The notes: a model not told the origin generated them from the letters alone. Counted from the first letter of the stretch, positions 44,591 to 57,692 are shown. The stretch is 64,000 bases of DNA from Microthyrium microscopicum (GCA_010405405.1 MU004237.1:2057345-2121344); one strand, 5' to 3'. Program-made: numbers and translations.

Positions 44591-47041
44591 ATGAGAGGAT
44601 GGTTCTCTGGTCGGGCTCGCGGCTCGAGCCAGTCGCTCAATTCCTTGGAGGAGCCGGCGTCATGTAAGTTTTGGATGATTTTTGTTGAATTGATTGCTAA
44701 CAATGCCTAGTAGAAAATGCTCTACAAGGTGAACAATTTGTTCCTGGAAAATAAGCTGGACAATGTACTGACAACGGGGACAGCTGCAAGCCACATCATG
44801 AATGACGATATGGAGCTTGCGGAGTCTGAACTGTCCAAGGAGAACACATCTTTTCACAAGGTATTCAAATTCTTGAGTAACCCATACATTTCATGGGTGC
44901 TTTCTCCGATGCACGAAAGATTTGAACTGACATGGTTTACAGCTCGGTCTAGGCCTTCTCAGTTTCCTCAAGGCTGTCTTAGGTTTCGAAAGAGAACTCA
45001 TGGCTGAAGGTACTCAAGAGCTTCTTCTCCCGCTCAAATCATGTCTCTAACCAGTTATTAGCTCAAGAACGTCTTAACGCTGCCGAAACCCAGGCAACAG
45101 AAAGCTACAATCGAGTTAAACATCACTCAAGCCACTCTCAGTCACAAATATACTCCCCAGGCTCAGAATTTCTACTATGTCAAGCTCAGGTTCAAATAAT
45201 GGGAGCAGTAATTGGGGTTCTTACAGAAAGCGTCACAGAGAGTCTAAGAGGCTTCTACAAACTCCGCAAAGCCTACCTGACCCTCGATGTTCTCCTTGCT
45301 GAGGAGAATGCATATCTCAAGAAGCTAGAGGCAGAAGGCGGCAAACCCATCAAATTCGAATCTGAGACCACTGATTCATCAACTAGTGCAAGCGCTGAAC
45401 CATCAAGAGCAGCGTCTACTACAGATCTTACCCAAGAGCTTGCTGGCAAAGACTTTGGTGCGAAAAGGGCTGCTCCTGCGGAAGCTGAAAGTGATGCAGA
45501 TGAGTTCTTTGAGGCTGCGGAAGTTCCAGAAGAACTGCCCGAAAGCACACCGCAGGTTGAGAAAGATTTGAGTGATGCAATGGACTCTGCCACAATCAAG
45601 GACGCAGACGGCGTTCCAGCACCTCTACTTCGTCGTCTTTCTTCACATATCCAAGAAGGACCGGATGCCGAGATCTTTACGAATTCAATCGATGCCTTTG
45701 TGCATTCTTCGTCGAATCTCTGCTATGGGATGCTTCTACTCTTGCTTTCCATGCTTCCACCAGCCTTCAATACACTTACGAAGATTGCGGGCTTTAAGGG
45801 TGATAGGCGGCGCGGTATTGCATTGCTTTGGCAGGCAAGCAAGTTTGGCAACCTGAATGGTGCTTTTGCTGGACTTGTTGTACTGGGCTACTACAACGGT
45901 TTCATTGGCTTCTGTGATATTTTGCCCGAGACAGGATCTGGTGCCTATCCAAAGGAACGATGTCAGGAATTACTAGAGACATCTAGAAAGCGATATCCCA
46001 AGGTATGTACTACCATTCTCGTGCTTCGGCTTTACTAAAATTACCCATAGAGTGGTTTATGGATGCTAGAAGAAATCCGATCGCTATCCAACGAGAGACG
46101 ACTAGAAGAGAGCCTCGAAAGGTTAAAAAACATGCCCGACCCCAAACTAAAACAAGTCCACGCCCTGAAATCCTTCGAAGCAAGCATGTGCACCATGTCC
46201 CTCCACCACTACGAAGAATGCTCCGACTACTTCCAAGCGGCATGTCCTCATCTCCATCTCAACCGACGTATAGCTAACAGTCCTCTAGATGGTCAAGTTA
46301 AACAATTGGTCCCACGGCCTCTACTACTACATCGCGGCGTGCGCCCACATCGAACGCTACCGCGAACTCCTCCCCACCGACCCTGAAAAGGCAGCCGAGC
46401 AAGCAGAAAAAGTAACAACCCTCTTCACTATAATTCCAAACCATATTGGTAAAAAGCGCATCATGGCTAAACAAATGCCCTTTGATGTCTTCGTCGCCCG
46501 CAAACTTGCCAAATGGACTGCTCGCGCGGCTCAACACTCTGTTCCACTCATCGATGCCGTCGGTGTGAGTCCTTTGACGGAAATGGTATATTTCTGGAAC
46601 GGCTTCAAGCGCATGGGCAATGTTCAACTGGAAAAGTCTCTTGTATGTCTTGGGCGCAGCCAAACTTCCACCAGCATACCCTGGGAGACCGAGGACGTTG
46701 ATGAGAAAGCTATATTATCTGTGATGAAAGGCGTGGTGCATAGACATATGGGGAAGACGCACGAGGCACGTGTAGAATTGGAGAGTGTCACGGCGAAAGA
46801 ACGCACATTATTCAAGGGCGGGAACAAGGATAATTGGGTGGCTCCCGCGGCACATTATGAAATGGGTGTGGCGGAGTGGGTCGACTATAAGGCCACGGGG
46901 GATCAGGCTTGTTTGGAGAAAGCGCAGAAGTGGTTGGAGGTATCTGCGGGTTGGGAGGCCTATGATTTGGATGCGAGAGTTGGTATTCGTGTCAAGACGG
47001 GGTTAGAGACTGTGAAGAGGGAGAAAGGGGAGGCCGTTTAG
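44591..47041 (+). CDS. IML2: Inclusion body clearance protein Iml2
   Basis: 705-aa member of the IML2/TTC39 family (DUF3808), TPR-like helical, on mitochondria or lipid droplets; yeast Iml2 helps clear inclusion bodies. Seven exons: 44591-44663, 44711-44728, 44784-44860, 44943-45009, 45062-46002, 46051-46239, 46289-47041; they sum to a whole number of codons. Exon 2 is only 18 nt. Splicing gives MRGWFSGRARGSSQSLNSLE, then LENALQAASHIMNDDMELAE and LGLGLLSFLKAVLGFEREL, all family blocks. Intron 46240-46288 starts with GC rather than GT, has a CTAAC branch and the standard 49-nt length, and restores FQA-MVKLNNWSHGLYYYIAAC. Ser/acidic-rich low-complexity sequence lies around residues 150-220. Confidence 0.92.
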
Positions 47042-47290
47042 ATGGAAACGGAGAGATTGTCTTTATATAGGACATTTGATATATAAAAATGGAAGATACA
47101 TGGTGGTCATTATATTCATCTGTTCATTCATATGAGGCCACGTTCGTTGAGCATCACACGCAAAGCAGGACTCAAATATCAAACCTACAGTACTAGGCCT
47201 TAAGTCTCCGTAGATTCCCCGCATATCCGTGCACGCGCGCCCATAAAACGCGTCCACCACAATTACTATCTTCTTCTTCTTTTAACAACC
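47042..47290. other. Short intergenic, left flank of repeat block
   Basis: Normal-composition DNA after Iml2. Around 47190-47230 it includes AGGCCTTAAGTCTCCG, which might be part of a degraded terminal repeat of the Tc1 element; a similar AGGCCTATTTAGGCAT lies inverted near 56080. The match is too weak to call. Confidence 0.4.
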
Positions 47291-47704
47291 ATGCCTCTAA
47301 TAAGGACTCCCTTAAAGTAATTATTTAGCGAGAGGATCCCTAATACTTAATATATACCCTTATAAAAAGGCATAATTATTAGCTAAGCGGCTAACTTAAA
47401 AAGGCTTACTCAAATCGCTAGGGATCTTAAGATCTCTATTAACTCTATTTACTATGTTTTAAATAACTAAGAGAATATTACTCCTACTAATACTTATTTA
47501 AAACAACGTAGCCACCTAAAGATATATTCTCGTTAAGATGTCTTATAGATTATCTACGAAGTTTAAAAAGAGCCTTTTATTACCTATAGAGCCCTTAAAG
47601 CACAATTAAACCTACCCTTTAGCCAAAAAGTAGTTAAGAAGATTATTAGCGTTTTTAACGTTAAAAAATAGCGCGCTACTTATTATTTATTACTTATCTA
47701 GGAA

Positions 47705-47709
47705 CTTAT
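47705..47709. repeat. Target site duplication, left
   Basis: CTTAT directly before the left LTR; the same five bases follow the right LTR at 55365-55369. A 5-bp duplication is typical of Ty3/Gypsy integration. Confidence 0.88.
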
Positions 47710-47930
47710 TATAAGGATTCCTCATAGGTTTGGTGTTTGGTGTTAGATCTAGAGATCTAATCTTGTAGATAAGATCTCTTTATCCCGTTTGGAGTTAGTG
47801 TATCTAAGGATCCCTTAGGCCCTATATCTTTATATCTATAGCTCTATCTTTAGATCTCCTCTCTCTATACGTAGATTCTATAATATTAGCTATATTTTGC
47901 TTGCTTAATTATACCTAATAGCTCCTTATA
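47710..47930 (+). repeat. 5' LTR of chromovirus fossil
   Basis: 221 bp, beginning TATAAGGATTCC and ending AGCTCCTTATA, originally a TG...CA-type end with TGTAAGGA/TCCTTACA inversion. It matches the right LTR over its full length with about 26 differences, all of them transitions by eye. Confidence 0.9.
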
Positions 47931-50900
47931 TAATCTATATACCTCTATACTAAAAAATAACTCTATACGTTTATTATATATTACTAAATTGCTGCTAGCT
48001 AAAGTTATGCTTAAATCTACTAAATAATAATAATATATTAGTAGTACTATCCTTAGTTAGGATTAGCGCTATTTAGACCCTTATAGAAGGTACTAGTAAA
48101 GCTACAAATACCTAATTAAATAAATACCTTTTTAGCGTTATTTGCTAAAATAAAGAGTACGAAGTAGTTAAAGCGTTTACCCTATTATGTTCTTCTACTA
48201 ATAATCTATAGAGGCATTTCTATATCTTCTCTACTTACTATTTACTTATATATACCTTATCCTTTATCTAAAAATATTCGTTATTTTATTATCTTAGTTC
48301 TAATAATAATAGAAATAATATTATTATAGATTTTTAGAATAACTAGCGCGTTAATTATAGTATGCTACTTTATCCTCTTTATCTTAAATATAAGTACTTA
48401 TAATCTTATTTATTAGAGCGCTCTTTATCTCTTTATAACTTATATAGACGCTTTTTAAAGGCTATATTAGTTATATTAAATATAGAAGCTAATTAGATAT
48501 TAACCTTATAGTTAACCCTTTAATATAAACTACTTAATATCTAAGATTTTATTAAACTTTCTCTAATACTTAAAAAAAATGAAGGACTCTTTAATAATAA
48601 AGATACTAAATTCTTACGTTAGAGCGCTATAAATATTTATAAAGTAGAAAAAGCTTCTAGAGTAGTACTTATTATAGTATTAATAAAAGAGCTAGGACTA
48701 GAGAAAGAGGTATTAACCTTTAGTACTACCTAAATTACTAGCCTTTTTATAATAAAGGTAATTAAAGGAAAAGAACGTATAGTAAAAGCGTTAGATAATA
48801 GTAAAGTATGTCTTCTAAAAGATATATAACTCTAGTTAGATTTACTACTTAGTTAACCTAATCCTCTAAATATTCCTTTAGGATTCCTTTCCTATTTACC
48901 TATTATATCTATAGACCTAAACTACTAGGTTGCTTTATTAGTAGTAGATAAGCCTTTATTTATATAGGCCTTATATAGAATTAGACTAAAATAAAGAAAA
49001 TAAGTATTAGTAATTTGCTAAGATAAAATAGATCTATTAAACCTAGTATAGGATTAATACCTTACTATTAAAGGAGGAGATTTCTTATACTACTATATTA
49101 AATTTAGCTACCTTAAAGATTTCTTTAAATAACTTTATATTGCGCTAATAATATTATAGACTATAGCTCTTTACTATTAGTCTTTAAGATTAGTATAGGA
49201 TACTATTATAAAGAACTTCTTAGAATTAAACTTTAATATAACTTATCTTAAGAAGTTATTTAAAACCTTATAGGAAAAAGCTATAGATTAGTAACGTTTA
49301 ATAGAGGACGTTTAAGCCTATATTAACTAACTATAACGTAACTATACTATTAAATTAAATATAGTACGCTAGTTAGAATAATAGACTATTATAAAGCTAG
49401 AGACTAAATAAGCTACTAACCTTTAATATTAAGAATTAGTTAGCTTACTACGCGCTAAGATTACTAAACTAGAAGAATAGCTATAAGTAGTATTAGTTAT
49501 AGTACTACTCCTTTATATTAATTATAAAAATTTAGAAGATGATGCTATTCTAAGTTATTATATATTAAACTCTATACGTTTAATAGTATTAGGTAATATC
49601 TAACCTATAGAAATATAATATTTAACTTTATTATTAACTACTATAAGCGTAGTAAATAGTTACCCTTATTTTAAGAAACTTAGCAACTTTACTAGAATTA
49701 ATATAACTAAGTATAAAATATAGAAGAAGAAGATGCTTAACGTCCTACTTAATAATAAGGCATATTTATACGTCCTAATAGAGAAGAAAAAGATTAAGTT
49801 TATTTACTAACGCTTTATTAGTATTACTTATAACCTTACTATTATTTAAGGAGGTAAAGAATTAAAGAACTTATATAAGTATATAAATAAGATATAAGCT
49901 AATCTAAATAGCTACTTTTGTTCTAAAAATGGTTTTAAAGACGCTAAAGCTTAGTTAAAATTACCTAAGGTAAAAATAAAGGATTCTAAGACTCTTTAAG
50001 GGTTTCTAAGACAATTTAAAGCTAACTCTATAAATATAGAACTTAATAAATAAGAGAAGATTATTAAACTTAAAGATCTTATCCTAAAGAAGTTTATAAA
50101 CCTATTAGTAGCTTATAATATTAAAGACTTTACTATCTTCTATACCTAACTCTATAACGTTAGTTATTATATTAACTATAAACTAAATACTAACATAAAT
50201 CTAAATAATAATAACCTATATTAGAATAACTTACGTTAGGTAAATAATTAATCTTCTAATTAAGGAAGTAATACTAATACTAAAAATAATAATATTTCTT
50301 AACCCCTAGATATATTCTAAGTACTAAAGGCTAAGAAATATTATATTTATTATAGTAAAAAAAGATATTATACTAATGCTAAGAACCTACTTTATAAGGG
50401 TTAAGAGCTATTATCTAATTAGAAGATTAAAGCTAAAGTTACTTAACTAGCTATAGTATTTACGTGCGTATATTAAGGTTAATAGCCCTTCGTTAAGAAA
50501 GCTTAAGATAAAGATAACTACTATTTATTAAACTAGATACTTCTTTACTAAGCTATAAGGAGGAGCTAAATAAGAATAAAGCGCAAAATAAATAAAAGAA
50601 ACGTTAGAATAACTAACTTAATACTTAACTACCTAATATTAAAATTAATAAATAAAAAGCTAAGAAGACCTTTCATAAAAATAAGAAGGTTATTATTAGA
50701 TATCTATATTATTATATTAAGCGCCTTAAATATAAAGAAGTAGTCTATAAGGGCTATATTATACTAGTATACTTTTAAGCTATTTATATATTACTAACTT
50801 TTATTATACTTATAGTATAGCTAAAGGATATTAAAAAGAAAGACTCTATTATTAGATCCTAGTAGACTATAGTAGGGTAAGTTTACGTCCTATATAGTAA

Positions 50901-53900
50901 AGCATATTTTAATATAGATATTTTAATTAATATAGGTAGTAGCACTATAAGTATTATTAATCCTTACTACTTAAAATAATATAGTATACTAATATTTAAC
51001 CTAACTTAACCTTAAATTATTAAGCTTACTAATAGTAAGTCTATTTCTATAGTTAATAAAGCTACCCTTATTAATATCTATATTAGCTACTATATTGAAT
51101 AGCTTAGTTATTTCGTTATAAAGGTTGCCTTATATAACCTTATATTAGGAGCGCCTTAGATAAACTAATATAAAGTTAATCTCTATAAGGGATTAAGAAC
51201 CTTAACCTTTAGTAGTATACAATGCATTATTAATTATATTATATTACGTTGCCTAATATTAGTAGATCTAAAAGGACGTATAATTAATCTTCTCCTTCTT
51301 AATAATATAGATATTATATTTATATTAGCTATGGCATTTAAGAAGCTTTTAAAGTATAAAGACGCTATTATTAACGCTTTTTAGCTAGAAGATTTTAAAA
51401 AGATAAAAGACGATAGAATAATAAATAAAGATAATAATAATAGAGAAGTAATAAATCTCTTTACTTATACTATCTTTAAAAAGGATTATATTAAATAGTA
51501 GGATAAGTAGGATAGCTTATATATATTACAAGAAGAAATACTAAAGCTTATTCTAGAAGAGTTCTAATAATACTTTAAGGTCTTTAACTTAAAATAAGCT
51601 AATACTCTTATACTATATTAAGGTAAATTTAATTACGCTATTAACCTTATTCTAAATATAAAAATACTAAAACGTTATCCTATCTTAATATCCCTAAAAT
51701 AAGTATTAGTAGTAAAGTAGTATATAGAGCAATTATTAGTACGTAGGTTTATAGGGCCTTCTAAATCTTAATATGCTATACTAATACTTTATATTAGCAA
51801 GCTAGGTAGTAGTATTAGAGTTTATATTAATTATTATAAACTTAATAAAATTACTATTAAGAATAGTAATGTTCCTCTTTTTATTAATAAAATACTTACG
51901 TATTTAATATATATAAAGTTTTACTTAAAATTTAACGTTATTATAGCGTTTAAATAGATTTAGATTAAACTTAGAGATAAGCATAAAATAGCTTTCCTTA
52001 CTTAATATAGCTTCTTTAAATTTAATATCCTTTTCTTTAGTCTTATAGGGGGACTAGGAATATTTTAATCTTACGTTAACTACGCATTAATATAATTCCT
52101 TAATAATTTTATTACTATCTACTTTAATAATATCTTAGTCTTTAGTAAGACGTTAGAGAAATATAACGTATATATTTATCTTATCTTAGATATATTAGAA
52201 CGTATAGGTTTATTCCTAGATATTAAGAAGTCTAAATTCTATATCTAGGAAGTTAAATACCTTAGTTTAATTATTACTACTAAAGGCATTAAAATAGATT
52301 TTGCTAAGGTTTAGGTAGTACTAGAATAAGAATAACTAGTATACTTAAAAGACGTTTAAGCGTTTCTTAAATTTACTAATTTCTATTATTACTTTATATT
52401 TAGCTACTTAGCTATAGTAGCGCTATTAACTAATCTTATAAGAAAAGACGCTATTATAGTTTTCTTATAGAATTTAGAGGAGCTAGAGAAGAGAGCATTT
52501 AAAGCTTTTAAAAAAGCTTTTACTTTTACTCCTATCTTTATCTACTTTAACTATAATAAAGAAACTTAGGTAGAAATAAATACTTTAGATTAGGTATACG
52601 TAATAGTATTATTATAAAAAGATGCTAATAAAGATCTTAAACTTATTACGTTCCTATCTAAGAAGATAATACTTATAGAATATAATTATAATATTTATAA
52701 TAAGGAGCTGTTAGCTATTATTTAAGCTTTTAAAGAATAGAAACCTAAACTCTTTAGTATAGAAGATATTATTAAGGTTTTTTTAGATTATTAAAACTTC
52801 TAGATATTTATAAAAATAAAGAAGCTTACTTATCGTTAAATATAATAGGCTAAATTCTTATTATAATTTTACTTCCTTATTAAATATTGCCTAGGAATAG
52901 CTAATAGTAAAGCTAATGCTCTTATAAGATATTCTTAAGATCTTCTTTAAAGTAATAATAATCTATAGATTACTTAGTAGTATTAACTACTTTTATTTCC
53001 CTACTAGTTTAGTACGAAGAAGGTAGTTAAGCTTACTATAATTCTTATTAACTCTATTACCTTATTCTTTTTATAAGTAGCTATAATTATAGCAAATAAG
53101 TTAGATACTACTATAATAAGGGAATTATATTTAGAATCTATTATAGAGAGCCTTTAGAATAAGGCTTTAGCTAGTTTAGATAATTCTCTACTAGTTAATA
53201 AGAAATTTCTAAACTTTGCTCTAGAATAGTTCTTAAAAGAGATAATAAAGGTAAGTAAGGTTAATAAGCTATTAATTATAATTTAACTAGCTAAAGTACA
53301 AAAAGACTACTTTCTACCTTTTAATATTCCTAACTAAGAGTATATTAAGTTAATAGATTATAAAGCTATACTAAATAGCATAGTGCTCTACTAGTAAAAG
53401 CTCTTTATTTTTACTATCTATTTATACTATAAAGCTATAAAGTAGGCTTATTAATATAAGGTAATAGAATATAGAGAAGTTATAATAATATACTATTATT
53501 TATAGTAAGACTACTAGTAGCTATATATATTAGAGTTAGTAAAGACTTTTATTAAGGGTTATTACTATATCTTTACTAAACTTATACGTTAAAAGAAGTA
53601 AGGCTTATTAAGATCCTTCTTACTACTAAAGTATACTTAGTTAGATATTTCTATTAACTTTACTATCTCTTTACTAAGATATACTTACTAAGGAATTATC
53701 TATTACTATATTATAGTTATAGTTAATTACCTTATATAATCCTAGAGATTTATTACTCTTCCTAACCTATTAGTTAAAATAATAGTTATAGCGTTTATTA
53801 ACTACGTCTAGAAGCTTTATAATTAGCTAGATTCTATCTTATTAGATAGAGGAACCTAGTTTATATTAGTATTTTAGGGCTACCTTTATAAACGTATTAG

Positions 53901-55050
53901 CGTTACCTTAAAGCTAAGTATAGCTTAGTATCCTAAAATAGATAGAATTATAGAGATCTTAATTACTATACTTAAATAATACCTATGCTTATTTATTAAC
54001 TAGGATTAAGATAATTAGGCTTTATTATTATCCTTTACTAAGTTTATAGTTAACTTAGTAGTAAGCGCTACTATAGACTTTGTACTATTTAAGGCTTAGA
54101 ATAGCTTTCTTTTAAAATTAGAATTAGAGTTAGCTTATTATCTACTACCTAAAGCTTTATATAAATCTATAGTAGCTTATAAGGAAGTTACCTTAATAGA
54201 TTACGTTTAAGATAGTAGAGAAAAGTTATACTAGTTTTTAAAGAAATAACTAGTATAGGCTTAGTTATAGCAAAAGCTCTATGCTAATAAGTACTAGCGT
54301 CTAGTATCTAATCTTTATTTAGAAAATTAGGTTTATCTTAATATTTATAACTATAATATAATATATCTTTTAAAAACGCTTAATAATAAGAGCGTAGAAC
54401 TATTTAAAGTCCTTTATAAGATTAATAGTATTACTTATAAGTTAGATTTACCTAAGTTAATAAAAATATATCTAGTATTTTATACTTAACTATTATACCC
54501 TATTAACGATAAGGCTAAGCTTCTTAAGGAAGTTAATCTTCTACTAGCTACTATTAGTAAAATTAAAGGTAAAGAAGAATAGCTTATAGACGCTATTACT
54601 AATAGTAAATAGGAAGGCTATAGTAAAGACAAGGTCCTTAAATATAGAATTAAATAGAATAGTTATTATAATAAGAGTTAGTAACTATAGTAGAACGTAA
54701 TTAATATGCCTAATACTATCTTAGAGTTTTATTATCTATATCTTAATAAACTAGGTCTATATTCCTTATAGAAGCTACTAAAGCCTAACTAAGAAGAAGA
54801 TTATAATATTAATAGTCTACCTATAGATTAGGATCTTGCTATATAAAAGTACTTTATTTTTATAGTTTTATACCCCTTGTTTTAGGTTTAATTTAATAAT
54901 ACTACTATTAAGATTATTAAATACTATAGACTAGCTTAAATAGATATCTCTACCTTTATTAATAGGTTTAGATAGTTACTAGGGTTAGTAAATAACGTAT
55001 TATAGTTTCTCTTAGTAGTAATATATATAAAGGAGTTTAGTATTCATATA

Positions 55051-55090
55051 GACTAGACTAGACTAGACTAGACTAGCCTAGCCTAGCCTA
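55051..55090 (+). repeat. Five-bp tandem repeat inside the LTR element
   Basis: Five copies of GACTA followed by three of GCCTA, about 55-95 bp before the right LTR. It lies in the untranslated end of the retroelement, close to its purine tract. Confidence 0.9.
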
Positions 55091-55143
55091 GAATAAAATA
55101 GATTAAAATAGCCTAGGAGGTCTATTTTAGAAGAGGAGAGTTA

Positions 55144-55364
55144 TATAAGAATTCCTTATAGGTTTAGTATTTAGTATTAGATTTAGAGATCTAATCTTGT
55201 AGATAAGATTTCTTTATTCTATTTAGGGTTAGTATATCTAAGGATCTCCTAGGCCCTATATCTTTGTATCTATAGCTCTATCTCTAGATCTCCTCTCTCT
55301 ATACGTAGATCCTATAATATTAGCTATATTCTGCTCGCCTAATCGTACCTAATAGCTCCTTACA
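55144..55364 (+). repeat. 3' LTR of chromovirus fossil
   Basis: 221 bp, beginning TATAAGAATTCC and ending AGCTCCTTACA, the same length as the left LTR. A purine-rich tract (AGAAGAGGAGAG) precedes it at about 55130, as expected for plus-strand priming. Confidence 0.9.
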
Positions 55365-55369
55365 CTTAT
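55365..55369. repeat. Target site duplication, right
   Basis: CTTAT directly after the right LTR, matching 47705-47709. Taking one copy out gives back a continuous Tc1 transposase region. Confidence 0.88.
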
Positions 55370-56232
55370 AGACCTTTGCTTAGAATTCGCGGAAGAATAT
55401 AAGAATTAGGAGGCTAAGGATTAGGATATTGTTTAGTTCTCTAACGAGTATTCTATTAAGTAAGGTATTAGTTTAGAATAACTATAGTATTTTTATCTAC
55501 TAAAATAAAAATATGATAAAGAGATAGTTAATCCGTACCTAAAGAGAAGGCAAATATCTCTTATAGTTTATGCTATAATTAACGATTCTTATAGTTACTT
55601 AGAATTATATTTTATAACGAGGAATAAGAAGTCTAAAAAGAATAGCTATTCTACTAACTCCTATATTCTTACCCTTAACGAAATTCTTATTTCGTTATAT
55701 AAACTAGGAGAGTTATATTAATAAAATAACGCTTCTATTTATATAGCTAAAAAATCGCAAAAGTAGCTTAAGGATTATAGAATTTAAGTTATAAAATAGC
55801 TACCTTACTCGCTAGATCTAAACCCTATTAAGAACGTCTAGGCATAACTTAAAAATATCCTCTATAAAATCTATTTAGAACTTAAAGATATATATAGAAA
55901 AGACGAGTAGACAAAGGAGTACCTAAAGTAATATATTTTAGAGGTATAGGACGAGTTAGACCTAGATTATATTGCAAAATATACTCGTAGTATACTAGAA
56001 CGACTTTAGGCGGTAAAGGACGCTAAAGGGTAGTATACAAAGTACTAAAAATCAAATCTCATAATTTCTGAAACTATGCCTAAATAGGCCTGATCTTTGG
56101 CTTCGTATTTCTATTATTTTGGAGAAAATCCGAGCCGAAATGGCCTAGTAATTTGGGTTGGAAGATCGGCGGTTGATTTCTTAGTTTTGGGGTGGATCTC
56201 AAAAATACGGAGACTTATGGACACCTACTGTA

Positions 56233-57692
56233 TCATCCCATCCTCGTCTTATTCTCCAAAATCGTCCCCTTACACTCCCCGAATCCAACCATTCCATACT
56301 CCTCCTCTCCACAAACACCACTGAAGATAACCGTATCCCCATCCGCCAGAAACGTGCGTGGCTCTTCCGCAATCGTAATCATACTCTTCCCTCCATCCGT
56401 TTGTTCAAACAAGCTACCAAACGACCCTCGTTCCGTGCCAGAAATCGTCCCAGAGCCAAGAAGATCGCCCGTGTTGAATGGACAGCCGCCGACTGTATGG
56501 TGGGCGAGCATTTGCGGGAAGGAGAAGAGGAGGTTGCGGGAGGTAGTGTTGGTGACTTTTTGACGGGTGCCAGCTGGGGCTGGGAGGACGTTAGTGGAAG
56601 CTGGTTGGTACGGATAGGAGGGACTTGGTGATGGATGGTAGGGGGAGAAGATGTAACTTACTCTCGATGGTGACGTCTAGTTTTATATCTGGCACCATGG
56701 ACTCTTTATCACCTTGGAGATAGTCTAGTAGTGGTCTGTCACCCTGTAGTGCTGGGACTAGGAATGGCTCGAGAGCGTCCATTGTTACGACCCATCCGCT
56801 TACTGTTGATCGTTAGTTGCGCTTCTTGCATTGTTGAAAGTAGCATCGGAGCAGATTGTGACTTTTGAAACTTACCACTCGTTCCAAAGTTCTTCGCATT
56901 GAATGGCCCCAGCGGAACCATCTCCCAAGTCTGAATATCCCTTGCACTCCAATCATTCATCAACACCACCCCAAACAACCCCTCCTCAAACGCCCTCTTG
57001 ACTCCCACCGGCGTTCCCATCTCATTCGCTTTCGCTACAAAACAGCCTAGCTCTAGCTCAAAGTCCAACTTTCTGCATAAATCTAGCACCGGCTCGCTAG
57101 CACCCGGCGCAGTCAGTATTTGTCCCCGTGGCCTCGAAATACCGGTCCCACTGACGACAACTGAAGAGGCGCGTCCGTGGTATCCAACAGGGAGATGCAG
57201 GTAGTTTGGTTGAAGTTCTTGACCAGGTCCACGCATTAGGCGGCCGCAGTTCATGGCGTGGTGGAGACCGACGTAGAAATCAGTGTAATCGCCGATACTG
57301 AAGGGGATGTGAAGTGTGATAGAGCTAAAGGGTATAAGTATGTCGCTTTTGGCGGAGCGAGCAGCGGCTTTGGCGGATGCATGTTCGTTGCTGGGTTCGT
57401 CGGTGAGGATTTCTTGAAGAATACGACGGATTTCAGAAGTTTTTGACCGGCCTTGGGCTGCGAATGCGTTGAGGGTTGGTTGGGCGAATGTGGAGGAGAG
57501 TGCCTGGATGGCAGATGGAACGTTGAGAGAAGAGGTTGAGTAGGTTGCGAGGTTGAGTGCGTAGTCTCCAATGGCGATGGCGACGCTGCGTGTGTCTGGC
57601 TGGTCAGTGGTCGAGATGATGCCGAAGGGGATGTTGGCGAGGGAGAAGTGGCTATCTGGTTCGTATTGAACCCAGGATTTCCTTGGAGCCAT
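56233..57692 (-). CDS. fahA: Fumarylacetoacetase
   Basis: Last enzyme of tyrosine and homogentisate breakdown: 4-fumarylacetoacetate + water to fumarate + acetoacetate. Three exons read right to left: 56876-57692, 56662-56802, 56233-56579, summing to 434 aa, near the family norm of 420. The N-terminal SH3-like domain begins MAPRKSWVQYEPDSHFSLAN. Active-site and metal residues are visible in YTDFYVGLHHAMNCG (Asp and His), FELELGCF (two Glu) and LMNDWSARDIQTWEMVPLGP (Asp). NFGTSVSGWVVTMDALEPF is restored by splicing. Other genes of tyrosine catabolism, often clustered in fungi, are not seen beside it. It starts about 180 bp from the RIP-decayed block and shows no damage. Confidence 0.96.

Larger units (their letters stand above)
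47710..55364 (+). mobile_element. Ty3/Gypsy chromovirus fossil, decayed by RIP
   Basis: A complete-length but broken LTR retrotransposon, 7655 bp, lying inside the Tc1/mariner element and flanked by a 5-bp duplication. The order of parts is Ty3/Gypsy type: a gag region with a zinc-knuckle-like patch near 50340, reverse transcriptase with the YxDD region near 52120, integrase with a GPY-like end near 54400-54480, and a chromodomain-like region near 54570-54790. A purine-rich tract lies just before the right LTR. The element is strongly AT-rich and no open frame of 60 codons survives, so dozens, and probably more than a hundred, breaks exist. LTR divergence is about 12 percent, but because RIP made it, it gives no reliable age. 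Confidence 0.88.
47291..56048 (+). mobile_element. RIP-decayed Tc1/mariner transposon, split by an LTR element
   Basis: A DNA transposon whose transposase is split by the chromovirus at 47710-55364. The left piece (47291-47704) starts with ATGCCTCTAATAAGG and reads as the paired helix-turn-helix DNA-binding region. The right piece (55370-56048) carries the DDE nuclease; its DLNPI-NV hallmark is at 55814-55837 and it ends in a TKY-like tail before TAA. Glutamine and tryptophan codons have become stops throughout, and the first catalytic Asp position reads Asn, as expected from C-to-T and G-to-A changes. The two pieces meet at CTTAT, duplicated by the later insertion. It is dead. The terminal inverted repeats could not be defined with confidence. 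Confidence 0.8.

Noticed and set aside
47291-56048. Centromere or mitochondrial origin for the AT-rich block
   Set aside because: Recognisable transposase and retroelement parts, LTRs and a target duplication explain the block fully.
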